A stretch of DNA of 41,276 nt. Source: JBAYFX01 sp041666965 (lineage in GTDB: Bacteria > Patescibacteriota > Microgenomatia > UBA12405). Below the pieces are notes generated by a model. That model was not told the DNA's origin, ran no database searches, and was given only the letters and a program-made list of their open reading frames with translations. The DNA is taken from NCBI GenBank assembly GCA_041666965.1, contig JBAYFX010000008.1, forward strand, positions 1 to 41,276, in the 5' to 3' direction. Positions 7,330 to 14,306 of this stretch are shown here, one piece after another. The translations under genes and the position numbers were made by a program. Position 1 is the stretch's first letter; each line of letters starts with the position of its first letter.

Positions 7330-7545
7330 ATGCCCGATTTTAGCGCCTACATTCTTCTGTTCCAAAAAATAGTATTTGTCATTGGTGCCCTCATCTACCT
7401 GGTTTTTGCCATCATCATCGTCCGGCAAGTCACCACCATGACTAAAAACGTCAATGATAGCTTTAATCCCTTTCTTATCATCTTTTCTTATCTTCATCTC
7501 ATTTTTGCTATCTTTCTGGTGCTGCTGACGCTATTTGTTCTGTAG
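7330..7545 (+). CDS. Small two-helix membrane protein (71 aa)
   Basis: Two hydrophobic helices (about residues 8-30 and 47-71) are separated by a polar loop with VTTMTKNVNDSFN. The start is ATG 7330, 1 bp after the stop of the PH protein; an upstream extension would overlap that gene. It resembles the tiny two-TM proteins common in CPR genomes (DUF5657-like is a guess). No catalytic motif is seen. The next gene's -10 box begins 1 nt after its stop. Confidence 0.6.
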   Translation: MPDFSAYILLFQKIVFVIGALIYLVFAIIIVRQVTTMTKNVNDSFNPFLIIFSYLHLIFAIFLVLLTLFVL

Positions 7546-7557
7546 TATCATCAATTT

Positions 7558-9381
7558 GTGCACTTTCTTTGTCGTTCTTTTATTGGTCGTGATCCTGCTT
7601 TTTGGTCCCGTTTCTGGGAAAATGAACCAGATAACCCCGAAGTGCGCCTTACCAAAGGCCACTTATTTTCTTTAATTTCCATAACCGACTCAACTGGGGC
7701 TGACCTCTCAGTCACTGGCCGAGCCTTGATTGACGACCTTACCTCTATTTATTTTTCCTCTCAACATTTGTCCCCGGAGCTGGCATTCAAGGCCATAACC
7801 ACAGTTCTGTCGGGGCCTGATTTTCAACATTTGTCTCCAACTTTAGTTTTGTTAGCCTTAGTCAAAGATCGTCTTCACCTCTACCTTTATGGAGATACAG
7901 CTATTTATCTTTATCGTACCTCCAAAGTTTGCCTTCTTTCTCGAGCCTCGGTGGGTGAGTCGTCCACACTTCAAGGCCAGGTAATTCCTGGAGATTTATT
8001 ACTTTTTGGACACAAGTCATTTTTTGACCAATATGGTGAATCAGAGCTCCACCAACCTCTTCCTACAACCCCCTCAGCCCTTGAAGACATATTTTTAACT
8101 CGTCTAATGGAATTCTCTACCCAGTCAACTGGTGCCGCTCTGGTCAGCATATTACCCGACCCGGATTCTCTTACCGCTACCCCTATGCCCGCTGCCTCAG
8201 CTTCCTCTCAACCCCCGCCTTCGGTTCAAAGCCCGCCCCATTCCTCCAAATTTTCTTTTTTTAAACCCCGACCAGTCTTTGTCACACCCGTCTCTTCAAC
8301 CCATTCCCAACGCCATGGTACTCTCAACCTATTCCTATCCTTGGGGGTAATTGTCCTCATTGGGTTACTGGTAGCTTTTGGCTATCAGCGTAATCAACAG
8401 TTATCTGTTAACCGCCAAACTAAAGAGCTGATTACCCAAATCGAGTCCAATCTTAATCAAGCCCTTAGTGTTAAAAATCTTGACCCCGATGCAGCTCTGG
8501 CTTTAACCCAAAAAGCCAAAACTCAACTTTCAAAACTCAAATTAATTAATCCTAATAACCCTCAGGCACTGTCTTTATCCAAACAAGTCGATCAATTGGC
8601 TGGCCGTACTGGCTCCGGAGAGGATTTTAATCCGCCCCTTTTCTACGATGCAACTTTGCTTTCCACTAACCCCGAATACCAAAAGATGTTATTGGTGGGG
8701 GACCAGTTGGCTCTAATAGACCCTGCTTCTGGTCGGGTGGATATGGTTCATCTCACCCTTCGTTCCAAGTCAAATTTTTACCAAAACCCCGACCTTTCGT
8801 CAGCCCAATACTTCTGGGTTTCCGGTAACCGGATTCTTTCCGGCTCTTCCTCCCGCCTAACTACCGTCGAAGCCTCCAAAAAAGTTCTATATTCATTTTC
8901 CGACACTGCTCCCTATACCGCTGCCGCTACTTGGAACGATAATTCCTACCTGGTTGCTCCCTCTTTAACTGACATTTATAAATTCACTCCCCAAACCAAA
9001 GACAATTTTTCTCCTCCTAAACCCTGGTTGGTCTCATCCAAGCTTGATTTTTCGCCCGTTTCCATTGCCATTAACGGCAAAATATATTTATTAGGAGCCG
9101 ATTGCCGGGTGCGCCTTTTTGACCGTGGAAACCCGGTAGATTTCTTGTCAGTTCCCATCACTAATTGCCGCTCACCCTCCTCGCTGTCAGTCAGCTCGGA
9201 CGGTTCGCGCCTTGCCTTTCTGGATAACTCAGTCTCGGCTTATCTTCTCGACTCTCAAGGTCAAATTAAGTCCCGCTTTGCCTTTTTAGGTAAAAAATTT
9301 GTTGATGTCTTACTCCACCCAACACTTTCCAAAATCTACTTTCTGGCTTCCGATCAAAAAATCTATTACCTCGACCTCTAG
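7558..9381 (+). CDS. Phosphatase-like domain, TM helix and C-terminal beta-propeller protein
   Basis: 607 aa starting at GTG 7558 (TATCAT 7546-7551, 6 nt upstream). Residues ~1-195 look like a degenerate PP2C/PPM domain: TLVLLALVKDRLHLYLYGDTAIYLYR and VIPGDLLLFG follow the strand order of that fold, but the usual metal-binding DG motifs are not visible, so it may be a pseudophosphatase. A Pro/Ser linker precedes one TM helix (~260-280), then a helical stretch, then ~370-607 with repeated beta strands and SSDGSRLAFLD-type blades, consistent with a propeller outside the membrane. It could transmit an external signal. The PH protein upstream may be its partner. Confidence 0.55.
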   Translation: MHFLCRSFIGRDPAFWSRFWENEPDNPEVRLTKGHLFSLISITDSTGADLSVTGRALIDDLTSIYFSSQHLSPELAFKAITTVLSGPDFQHLSPTLVLLALVKDRLHLYLYGDTAIYLYRTSKVCLLSRASVGESSTLQGQVIPGDLLLFGHKSFFDQYGESELHQPLPTTPSALEDIFLTRLMEFSTQSTGAALVSILPDPDSLTATPMPAASASSQPPPSVQSPPHSSKFSFFKPRPVFVTPVSSTHSQRHGTLNLFLSLGVIVLIGLLVAFGYQRNQQLSVNRQTKELITQIESNLNQALSVKNLDPDAALALTQKAKTQLSKLKLINPNNPQALSLSKQVDQLAGRTGSGEDFNPPLFYDATLLSTNPEYQKMLLVGDQLALIDPASGRVDMVHLTLRSKSNFYQNPDLSSAQYFWVSGNRILSGSSSRLTTVEASKKVLYSFSDTAPYTAAATWNDNSYLVAPSLTDIYKFTPQTKDNFSPPKPWLVSSKLDFSPVSIAINGKIYLLGADCRVRLFDRGNPVDFLSVPITNCRSPSSLSVSSDGSRLAFLDNSVSAYLLDSQGQIKSRFAFLGKKFVDVLLHPTLSKIYFLASDQKIYYLDL

Positions 9382-9403
9382 TTTATTGTCATTCTTCCTC
9401 CCT

Positions 9404-9430
9404 GTCATTCTGAGTGTAACGAAGAATCTC
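9404..9430. repeat. GTCATTCTGAGTG...GAATCTC dispersed repeat
   Basis: An intergenic element of the type GTCATTCTGAGTG-AACGAAGAATCTC. Related copies occur at 23283-23358, 25547-25656 and 36525-36554. A partial copy lies just upstream (~9387). Confidence 0.5.
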
Positions 9431-9447
9431 CTTCCCATCTTTACTGC

Positions 9448-9453
9448 TAAAAT
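9448..9453 (+). promoter_or_regulatory. -10 box TAAAAT, 5 nt before smpB
   Basis: TAAAAT, ACCTC, ATG: the standard leaderless spacing of this window. Confidence 0.55.
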
Positions 9454-9458
9454 ACCTC

Positions 9459-9872
9459 ATGCGTCATTTCAATCGTGACAGTCTTGATTATTCTTTCAAC
9501 GCCAAGTTAACCGCTGGCTTGGTCCTTACCGGTCCCGAAGCCAAATCTCTCCGCATTCAACCTCCCCAGTTCCGTAATTCTCATATTGAAGTCATCAACG
9601 GTCAGCCCATTTTATTCAATCTCTTTATCCAGCCCTACAAGTTTGCCACCGGCCAGGTTATCAATACTACCGGCCAAATCAATCTCCTTTTGTCCCAAAA
9701 AGAAATCAAAGAACTTCAAAGCATGCGCCACCAAAAATACATGCTTGTCCCCATCACCATTTTCCCCAAGGGCAAGTGGCTCAAGCTCGAGTTGGGTATT
9801 GGCCGCAAAATGCGCAAATATGAAAAACGCGAAAAAATCAAAGCTCGCGATTTAGCCCGAGAAGTTAGATAA
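9459..9872 (+). CDS. smpB: SsrA-binding protein SmpB
   Basis: SmpB binds tmRNA and carries it to stalled ribosomes for trans-translation. Matching features are DYSFNAKLTAGLVLTGPEAKSLR near the N-terminus (family: AGIxLxGTExKSLR), KYMLVPITIF, and KYEKREKIKARDLAREV at the C-terminus. At 137 aa it is shorter than the usual ~150-160, mostly in the C-terminal tail, which in other bacteria enters the mRNA channel. Its partner ssrA lies in this window at 16743-17175. The start ATG 9459 is supported by TAAAAT 5 nt upstream. Confidence 0.93.
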   Translation: MRHFNRDSLDYSFNAKLTAGLVLTGPEAKSLRIQPPQFRNSHIEVINGQPILFNLFIQPYKFATGQVINTTGQINLLLSQKEIKELQSMRHQKYMLVPITIFPKGKWLKLELGIGRKMRKYEKREKIKARDLAREVR

Positions 9873-9882
9873 ACCTTTACAA

Positions 9883-9957
9883 TTAAAATACCGCTCTAAC
9901 GCCTAGTCTAACTTTTCCTTCCCAAACCTCCATAGTTAAGATATTTTCCCTGCCCAT
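9883..9957 (-). pseudogene. 24-codon C-terminal fragment resembling family B tails
   Basis: ATG 9957 to TAA encodes 24 residues including ILTMEVWEGKVRLGV. This resembles the terminal beta-hairpin of the four-cysteine proteins (TMTIRDHIVTLQ in the 13492 gene, FEIEHLMGEVTLRR in the 13861 gene). A TATACA-like hexamer stands just upstream. It also superficially resembles the second half of CsrA. The preferred reading is a broken family B copy; an expressed micro-protein is possible. The rest of 9873-10008 shows nothing else. Confidence 0.3.
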
Positions 9958-10008
9958 TACTTGTATAACATTAACGTTTTAACTCACATCAATAAAACCA
10001 TCATTCAA

Positions 10009-10446
10009 TTAGCCAAGTAGATTTTGCCAACGGTTTCTTTCAACTTTCGTCACAGTGTCTCTAAGATCAACATCTACTTGGCCGTATCTTACCGAAAAAC
10101 TCCACCTGCTGCTATTGTAATCAACAAATCCTGTGAATAAATTATCTGTTCTCTCCCCCAAATAACTTTTAATTTCATTTTTCCGGCCCGCCAACCAATC
10201 TTCCAGCTTTACTCTTAAGCTTCTCTTTTTTTTCATTTCGCCTGCCCGAGCCACAGCTGCATCCCTAAATATGTTCCAGTCAGTCCTCATTGGAACACAC
10301 CTACCGCATTTAGTCACACCGGTTTCTGGGTCTATGTTTGGACATTGGTTCCTCACTTTCAGGTTACAAGTACCAAAAGCAAAACCTTCCCCCTCGGCTA
10401 CTCTATGTATTTTTGCTGTGTCAATTACCTGTAGTTCTTGTTTCAT
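10009..10446 (-). CDS. Family B four-cysteine protein, copy 1 (145 aa)
   Basis: Unknown function. Defining feature: four Cys spaced C-x7-C-x11-C-x2-C (residues ~27-51, ending KCGRC), like a zinc-ribbon-type metal site, followed by IFRDAAVARAG. The same Cys layout and the VAR motif recur in the genes at 13492 and 16308, and the Cys layout alone at 12007 and 13861. The C-terminal half is basic and beta-rich with a Trp/Tyr-rich stretch (NSSRWSFSVRYGQ). No signal peptide is seen, so it is probably cytosolic. ATG 10446 is 6 nt from TATAAT. Metal binding is inferred. Confidence 0.65.
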   Translation of the reverse strand: MKQELQVIDTAKIHRVAEGEGFAFGTCNLKVRNQCPNIDPETGVTKCGRCVPMRTDWNIFRDAAVARAGEMKKKRSLRVKLEDWLAGRKNEIKSYLGERTDNLFTGFVDYNSSRWSFSVRYGQVDVDLRDTVTKVERNRWQNLLG

Positions 10447-10452
10447 GGCTCA

Positions 10453-10458
10453 ATTATA
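10453..10458 (-). promoter_or_regulatory. -10 box TATAAT, 6 nt before ATG at 10446
   Basis: AGTGATATAATTGAGCC then ATG. It shares the TGATATA core with the P1 boxes and the TGAGCC spacer with the left-edge gene. Confidence 0.6.
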
Positions 10459-10480
10459 TCACTTTGTATCTATTATGACC

Positions 10481-10506
10481 AAAAAAAAGGCGGCTCGTCG
10501 CCGCCT
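10481..10506 (-). terminator. Intrinsic terminator after the MFS gene
   Basis: On the - strand, stem AGGCGGC / GCCGCCT with loop GACGA is followed by eight T. It lies ~100 bp past the stop of the MFS gene; that 100-bp stretch shows no gene. Confidence 0.8.
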
Positions 10507-10607
10507 GGGAGGGGAAAGAAGTTGATAAAGACGCCCCTAACTGATTCTTACTATTGTCTTCTAATATTTAATACGTTTAAATTTCATATTTATTACAACT
10601 TAAATTA

Positions 10608-11798
10608 TTAACCTTTCGCTCTCGCCCAAAGGGCCAGCCCCAACAATCCTACCCCCGATATTGCCCACACTTGGACGGTTGTCAGGTTGTTGCTCAGGAA
10701 TCCGGAAATAATTAGCCCCGTTGCTCCTCCTAGTGTCCACACTGCCGACCGTATCGAGTTAGCCGTCGATCGGTAATGGTTCTCAATGTGCCGATTGGCG
10801 TAGGTAAACAGCACCGGTCGAATTGCTCCCCGCCCCAACTCATGTAGGGCAAAGAAGGCTACCACCGGCCACAGTTTTGGCCACAGTAGGGGCAGCACCA
10901 TCGGTGCTCCGATTAGTGCTACAGCTTTAGCCACGCTCTGCTTCCCCTCCGTTTGTTTCCGGGCCCAGTTTGCTCCCAGTCCGGTCATTACCGCTATTGG
11001 TATCCACATCGCCCCAAGCCAGCCTAGGTCAGCCCCCAAATTCCTCAGGGTTACCGTCCAAAACATGTTGTAGGGCATTACTGCCGCCCCAATTCCAAAG
11101 GCGATCACCAAGCTGAAGGCCAGGTTCGGGTGCCGCAATGTCAACTTGGCTACTTGGGCCACCGATAGGTTTGGAGTTTCCGGATTGTTTTCTGCCTTGC
11201 CCTCTCCAAACCTCGACAGTAGTTTCCGACACACCACTGCGGCTATCACACAACTTCCCGCTGCCAACATCCATGGCCATTCCAGGCCGAAATGTGCTCC
11301 CACCAGGCCTCCACCCAGTGCGGTGGGAATAAACACCAGAGGTGAAAGTGAACTCGTGGTACTCATTGTCTCATGAGCTGTCTTCTCGTCTGTTGTGTTC
11401 CGAAGCCAGCTTTCCAGTGCCTCGGAAATGAGTGAGTGGCCAATGGCTCCAACTGCCTCCGCTACCGCAAACGCCCAAAAGCCGTGGCTCGCAAAGTACA
11501 CGCCAAAGCTTGCCGCCCAGCCCCACAGTCCCCACACGAACACCTTTCTCTGGCCTACCCGGTCTGCCAACTTTCCGGTAATTGGGTCAAACACAAAGCA
11601 CACCGCCATAAACACGCCGTTGATTAGATTGGCCTGTTGTAGGCTCATTCCGCGCTCAAGTAAAAACAACACATAGGTGGCAAAGAACCACCCAGCCGCC
11701 AGGTTGTGCCAAAGCACTGACAGTAGGTACGCCCGAGCTTGTGGGATATTCCACAGCTGTCCTACTTGGGCTCTCAGCCCTCTCCATCCTTTTTTCAT
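10608..11798 (-). CDS. MFS transporter
   Basis: 396 aa with about 12 hydrophobic helices in two halves. The loop between TM2 and TM3 reads DPITGKLADRVGQRK, the major-facilitator signature (G-x-L-a-D-r-x-G-r-r-k). A major facilitator of unknown substrate; export of a toxic compound is an inference from the leader. The start ATG 11798 has a real SD-like GGAG 6 nt upstream, exceptional in this window. It is immediately preceded by an intrinsic terminator and a structured leader (11811-11968), suggesting regulation by attenuation. The gene is noticeably richer in G+C than the small unknown genes around it. Confidence 0.85.
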   Translation of the reverse strand: MKKGWRGLRAQVGQLWNIPQARAYLLSVLWHNLAAGWFFATYVLFLLERGMSLQQANLINGVFMAVCFVFDPITGKLADRVGQRKVFVWGLWGWAASFGVYFASHGFWAFAVAEAVGAIGHSLISEALESWLRNTTDEKTAHETMSTTSSLSPLVFIPTALGGGLVGAHFGLEWPWMLAAGSCVIAAVVCRKLLSRFGEGKAENNPETPNLSVAQVAKLTLRHPNLAFSLVIAFGIGAAVMPYNMFWTVTLRNLGADLGWLGAMWIPIAVMTGLGANWARKQTEGKQSVAKAVALIGAPMVLPLLWPKLWPVVAFFALHELGRGAIRPVLFTYANRHIENHYRSTANSIRSAVWTLGGATGLIISGFLSNNLTTVQVWAISGVGLLGLALWARAKG

Positions 11799-11802
11799 AA
11801 TT

Positions 11803-11808
11803 TCTCCA
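11803..11808 (-). promoter_or_regulatory. SD-like GGAG before the MFS gene
   Basis: GTTGGAGAAATTATG: GGAG sits 5-6 nt before the start, directly after the T-tract of the terminator. Most other genes here lack any SD, so this leader gene depends on a different initiation mode. Confidence 0.5.
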
Positions 11809-11810
11809 AC

Positions 11811-11834
11811 AAAAAAGCCTCCTTTCGGAGGCTT
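11811..11834 (-). terminator. Intrinsic terminator between leader and MFS gene
   Basis: - strand stem GCCTCC / GGAGGC with GAAA tetraloop, followed by six T. It ends 12 nt before the MFS start codon, so read-through must be permitted for the gene to be expressed. This is an attenuator arrangement. Confidence 0.8.
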
Positions 11835-11857
11835 GTCTGACTAAATATTTAATTAAC

Positions 11858-11965
11858 TTACAGCTTGTTACCTCCTAAGTTTGTTTTTGGGTAAATGACG
11901 CCAAAAAGCTGACCCATAGTAGATTGGGCCCGTAACTTAGGTAGATTTCTGTAACTGTAATTCAT
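11858..11965 (-). CDS. 35-codon leader ORF (alternative to structured RNA)
   Basis: ATG 11965 to TAA 11858 encodes a 35-aa basic peptide beginning MNYSYRNLPK and ending GGNKL. The ATG is ~8 nt from a strong -10. No family is recognised. The same bases form long-range stems, so the ORF may be incidental; if translated it would place a ribosome over the putative antiterminator region. Confidence 0.3.
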   Translation of the reverse strand: MNYSYRNLPKLRAQSTMGQLFGVIYPKTNLGGNKL

Positions 11966-11973
11966 ACGCAGGG

Positions 11974-12003
11974 ACTATAACATGTTTATGGTTATGTTGT
12001 AAA
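11974..12003 (-). promoter_or_regulatory. Full sigma70-type promoter of the MFS leader
   Basis: -35 TTTACA (12003-11998), 18-bp spacer, extended -10 TGTTATAGT with TATAGT at 11979-11974. It is one of the few promoters here with a recognisable -35 and a real leader. Confidence 0.65.
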
Positions 12004-12006
12004 CGA

Positions 12007-12630
12007 CTACTTTTTTTCCAATTTCCACCTTCCCCCTGGGAAAGTATTGAAAGTGCCCCCATAGTGCCAAATATGGATTTTATTGTTCGCTCCTTCTGTG
12101 GCGACTTCTGCTCCAAACCCAATGTCCCGGTTGCCAGCCCATGTATCTTTTTCCAACGAGGCCCAATCCTTTCCCAGTAGCTTAAGCATAACTCCCCATG
12201 TATTTCCTGGCATAGAGCATTGTCTACAATCCCTTATTAATGGCTCTTCGTTTAGTCGGACGCATCTATCACTGTCTACCGCCAAACATTCTCCTTCAAC
12301 TGACCTTATTCTTTCTTGGCGTAAAATCCATCTGATTAATTCTCGCTCTAAACTCACGTCCTTTTTTGTTGTAGGGTCGTTTCTCATGCTCCACCTTGTA
12401 TCCCAACTTATGCCAAATAGGGGAGTCCTATGCAGGCTAAATCCTCTTGGTTCAATTCCGGCTATAATCCTGTCACCCCATACTGTTTCCCACTTACAAG
12501 AGAATTGTGATACTTTTTGGGTATTTCTTGGATTTAGTTGCCCCTCCATTCTAAACAATCTTTCCTCCCCCTCAAAAGTCGAAAGCATTTTTTCACCTAC
12601 TAATCTTTCCAAATATTCCCTGTCGCTCAT
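12007..12630 (-). CDS. Family B four-cysteine protein, copy 2 (207 aa)
   Basis: The largest of the four-cysteine set. The site C-x7-C-x11-C-x2-C lies at ~114-137 (ECLAVDSDRC, later DCRQC). The N-terminal half has a helix (REYLERLVGEKML) and Trp-rich strands. The helix before the Cys site reads LIRWILRQERIR. The C-terminus has a Gly/Phe-rich hairpin (HYGGTFNTFPGG). No export signal is seen. ATG 12630 is 6 nt from TATAAT. It is divergent from the LAGLIDADG-like gene (12712). The function is unknown; metal binding is inferred only from spacing. Confidence 0.6.
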   Translation of the reverse strand: MSDREYLERLVGEKMLSTFEGEERLFRMEGQLNPRNTQKVSQFSCKWETVWGDRIIAGIEPRGFSLHRTPLFGISWDTRWSMRNDPTTKKDVSLERELIRWILRQERIRSVEGECLAVDSDRCVRLNEEPLIRDCRQCSMPGNTWGVMLKLLGKDWASLEKDTWAGNRDIGFGAEVATEGANNKIHIWHYGGTFNTFPGGRWKLEKK

Positions 12631-12636
12631 TTGCCC

Positions 12637-12642
12637 ATTATA
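12637..12642 (-). promoter_or_regulatory. -10 box TATAAT, 6 nt before ATG at 12630
   Basis: Extended -10 TGGTATAAT, spacer GGGCAA, ATG. Confidence 0.6.
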
Positions 12643-12692
12643 CCAACCTGTCTGTCTTTCTAATGAACTAATGCGTAAAAAACACTATAGGT

Positions 12693-12698
12693 TATAAT
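12693..12698 (+). promoter_or_regulatory. -10 box TATAAT upstream of ATG at 12712
   Basis: TATAAT lies 13 nt before the start, giving at most a ~6-nt leader. Divergent with the box at 12637-12642. Confidence 0.5.
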
Positions 12699-12711
12699 GT
12701 AAACACTAACT

Positions 12712-13479
12712 ATGTCTCCACCAGACATTTTTCCCGGTCGCGAAAGAAAAGAAGCTCTGAGTAAAAATATTTACCCATATCTAGGTGGTGTTTTTGAGGC
12801 AACTGGTTCCCTTCGCCTGGATTTACGCCCCTCGGGTAATAGTTTTTTATTCCGCCCGCGGTGGGAATTTGTCGACAATGTTCCTCTTGCCGTAAGTAGA
12901 TTGAGTCAACTGGTTCCCGGTTCAGTCAAGCCTATCAAAAGACATGCCAACGAATACCGCTGGCAAGCCGAACCTGAGGTAATTTCCACTTTCTGGCCTT
13001 TAATTGAGCCCTACGCACCTTCCCGCCAGGCAACAATCGATGTATTTACCCTTCTTCGGGAAAAAATCAATTTCCCTGTCAATTACCATCAAGCCCAGAG
13101 AATCAACCAAATAATTGATGATACGCTAGCGTCCTCTCCATTACCTTCACCTGAAATTTACCAACCCTTGGTCGCAAACCCTTATTTTGTTGCCGGTGTC
13201 TTTGATGCCCGGGCCAATATAATAAATCACAACCCGGATAAAAGAATTAGAAAGCCAGAAATGGCTATTTATCTTGACAATGTACCTCTACTAACCGCTC
13301 TTGCTGGCAAGTTTGCCGGCTCTGTTTCCCCAAATCCACAACAAACTTCATATCGCTATGTTCCTCACGTTAATACCACAAGTGATTTTCTAACCTTCAT
13401 CGCTCCCTGTGTCCAGTTAAAACCGGAATTGCTCCACGCTCTAATGGAAGTCTACCCTGCCCGCCCTTCATCTGCCTAA
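12712..13479 (+). CDS. LAGLIDADG-like two-motif protein (homing-endonuclease fold)
   Basis: 255 aa with two copies of the dodecapeptide helix: YLGGVFEATGS at ~22-32 and FVAGVFDARAN at ~158-168. This is the spacing of single-chain LAGLIDADG proteins. In active enzymes the acidic residue at the motif end (E/D followed by A-x-G) binds the catalytic metal; motif 1 keeps E-A-T-G, while motif 2 has D-A-R-A, so the second Gly is lost. It is not inside an intron or intein: a free-standing ORF between four-cysteine genes on the other strand. It may be an active homing enzyme, a WhiA-like domesticated regulator, or a decaying copy. Confidence 0.6.
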   Translation: MSPPDIFPGRERKEALSKNIYPYLGGVFEATGSLRLDLRPSGNSFLFRPRWEFVDNVPLAVSRLSQLVPGSVKPIKRHANEYRWQAEPEVISTFWPLIEPYAPSRQATIDVFTLLREKINFPVNYHQAQRINQIIDDTLASSPLPSPEIYQPLVANPYFVAGVFDARANIINHNPDKRIRKPEMAIYLDNVPLLTALAGKFAGSVSPNPQQTSYRYVPHVNTTSDFLTFIAPCVQLKPELLHALMEVYPARPSSA

Positions 13480-13491
13480 ACCAATTATTAC

Positions 13492-13851
13492 CTATTGTGA
13501 CGAAACTGAACTTACTTCTGTTTGCAGAGTTACTATGTGGTCACGAATTGTCATTGTCCAGCTTTGTCCTGTCCCTAAAACTCCAGCTTCTATGTTTCCC
13601 CGCATTCTTTTCCAATATTCAAAACCCCTAATGCCTTCCGGGTTCTGGTTTCTTGCTACAACTATTCCTAAAGCTACAAACGATTGGCTATCGGCTTGGG
13701 CGTCTCCACACCTGCCGCAGTTCTCCGGACCCCCCTCAAATCCCTGACTACACTCCCCTCTTTGTAAAACCATACACACTCCGGTCCACGTTTCACCCGT
13801 TTCAAATAGTTTTTCAACTGTCCCAGGGTAAGTTATTGTAAATTTAGCCAT
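13492..13851 (-). CDS. Family B four-cysteine protein, copy 3 (119 aa)
   Basis: Four Cys spaced C-x7-C-x10-C-x2-C at ~26-48 (ending NCGRCGDAQAD), followed by FVALGIVVARNQ, matching CGNCGDFAAD and LDLTVARGG in the 16308 copy. The C-terminal hairpin is SWTMTIRDHIVTLQ. No signal peptide is seen. ATG 13851 comes 9 nt after the stop of the upstream - strand gene 13861-14235, with no clear -10 of its own, so the two probably form an operon of two family B genes. Unknown function. Confidence 0.62.
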   Translation of the reverse strand: MAKFTITYPGTVEKLFETGETWTGVCMVLQRGECSQGFEGGPENCGRCGDAQADSQSFVALGIVVARNQNPEGIRGFEYWKRMRGNIEAGVLGTGQSWTMTIRDHIVTLQTEVSSVSSQ

Positions 13852-13860
13852 TTTTTCTGT

Positions 13861-14235
13861 TTAATTTTTATCCCTAACTTCCATTTGGTCAATTGGTTGT
13901 CGCCTTAACGTCACTTCACCCATCAAATGCTCAATTTCAAAATAGTCTCCCCCCGCTATTACCCCAAACCTCCGCCCCAAAAAACGCAGCTCCCATTCTG
14001 TCTCAACTTCACCCTGATTTCCGCCGGACTCATTAATTCTCACTTCAAAACATTTTTCTGTCTTGGCTGCATATGTACAACGTTTACAAGCAGTTATTAG
14101 TTTTATTGGTAGTCTATGTACTGGGCATTTGGCTTCATCTACGGCGCAGTCCACTCTAACTTCACCCAACCCTCCGTCTTGTAAAAACGTAGCCATATCT
14201 TTGTCCGGAACTGTCCCCCCAACATTTTCTGCCAT
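13861..14235 (-). CDS. Family B-like four-cysteine protein, copy 4 (124 aa)
   Basis: Cys pattern C-x6-C-x12-C-x2-C at ~30-53 (VDCAVDEAKC, later ACKRC), with one extra Cys shortly after. The tail FEIEHLMGEVTLRR resembles the family hairpin. The VAR motif of copies 1, 3 and 5 is absent, so membership is looser. ATG 14235 is 6 nt from TATAAT. It is probably co-transcribed with 13492-13851 (9 bp apart). Unknown function, no membrane segment. Confidence 0.58.
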   Translation of the reverse strand: MAENVGGTVPDKDMATFLQDGGLGEVRVDCAVDEAKCPVHRLPIKLITACKRCTYAAKTEKCFEVRINESGGNQGEVETEWELRFLGRRFGVIAGGDYFEIEHLMGEVTLRRQPIDQMEVRDKN

Positions 14236-14241
14236 ACGCGG

Positions 14242-14247
14242 ATTATA
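14242..14247 (-). promoter_or_regulatory. -10 box TATAAT, 6 nt before ATG at 14235
   Basis: TTGATATAAT, spacer CCGCGT, ATG. It drives the two-gene family B unit 13492-14235. Confidence 0.6.
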
Positions 14248-14306
14248 TCAAAGCTTTGCTGTCTTGATTTGTCGATATGTAAATATAATTATTATATGAT
14301 TAATCA

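Larger units (their letters stand above)
11811..11968 (-). ncRNA. Candidate structured leader RNA (riboswitch or attenuator) upstream of MFS
   Basis: A discrete transcription unit: promoter at 11974-12003, terminator at 11811-11834. Between them, pairing is seen by eye. P1 is TTACAG (11954-11949 or 11960-11955) with CTGTAA (11863-11858). P2 is CCTAAGTT (11941-11934) with AACTTAGG (11881-11874). P3 is hairpin GGCCCA / TGGGTC (11930-11911). An AGGAGGT at ~11876-11870 could pair with the CCTCC arm of the terminator. A 35-codon ORF (11858-11965, starting MNYSYRNLPK) also spans it and could be a leader peptide instead. I do not recognise a known riboswitch consensus. Confidence 0.5.

Noticed and set aside
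9883..9957. CsrA gene
   Set aside because: Only a 24-residue piece resembles the second half of CsrA; the conserved N-terminal strand is missing, and family B tails match as well.
11811..11968. A known riboswitch class (guanidine, Mn, PreQ1, fluoride, SAM, ZTP)
   Set aside because: None of the core consensus motifs I know are present; left as an unassigned structured leader.
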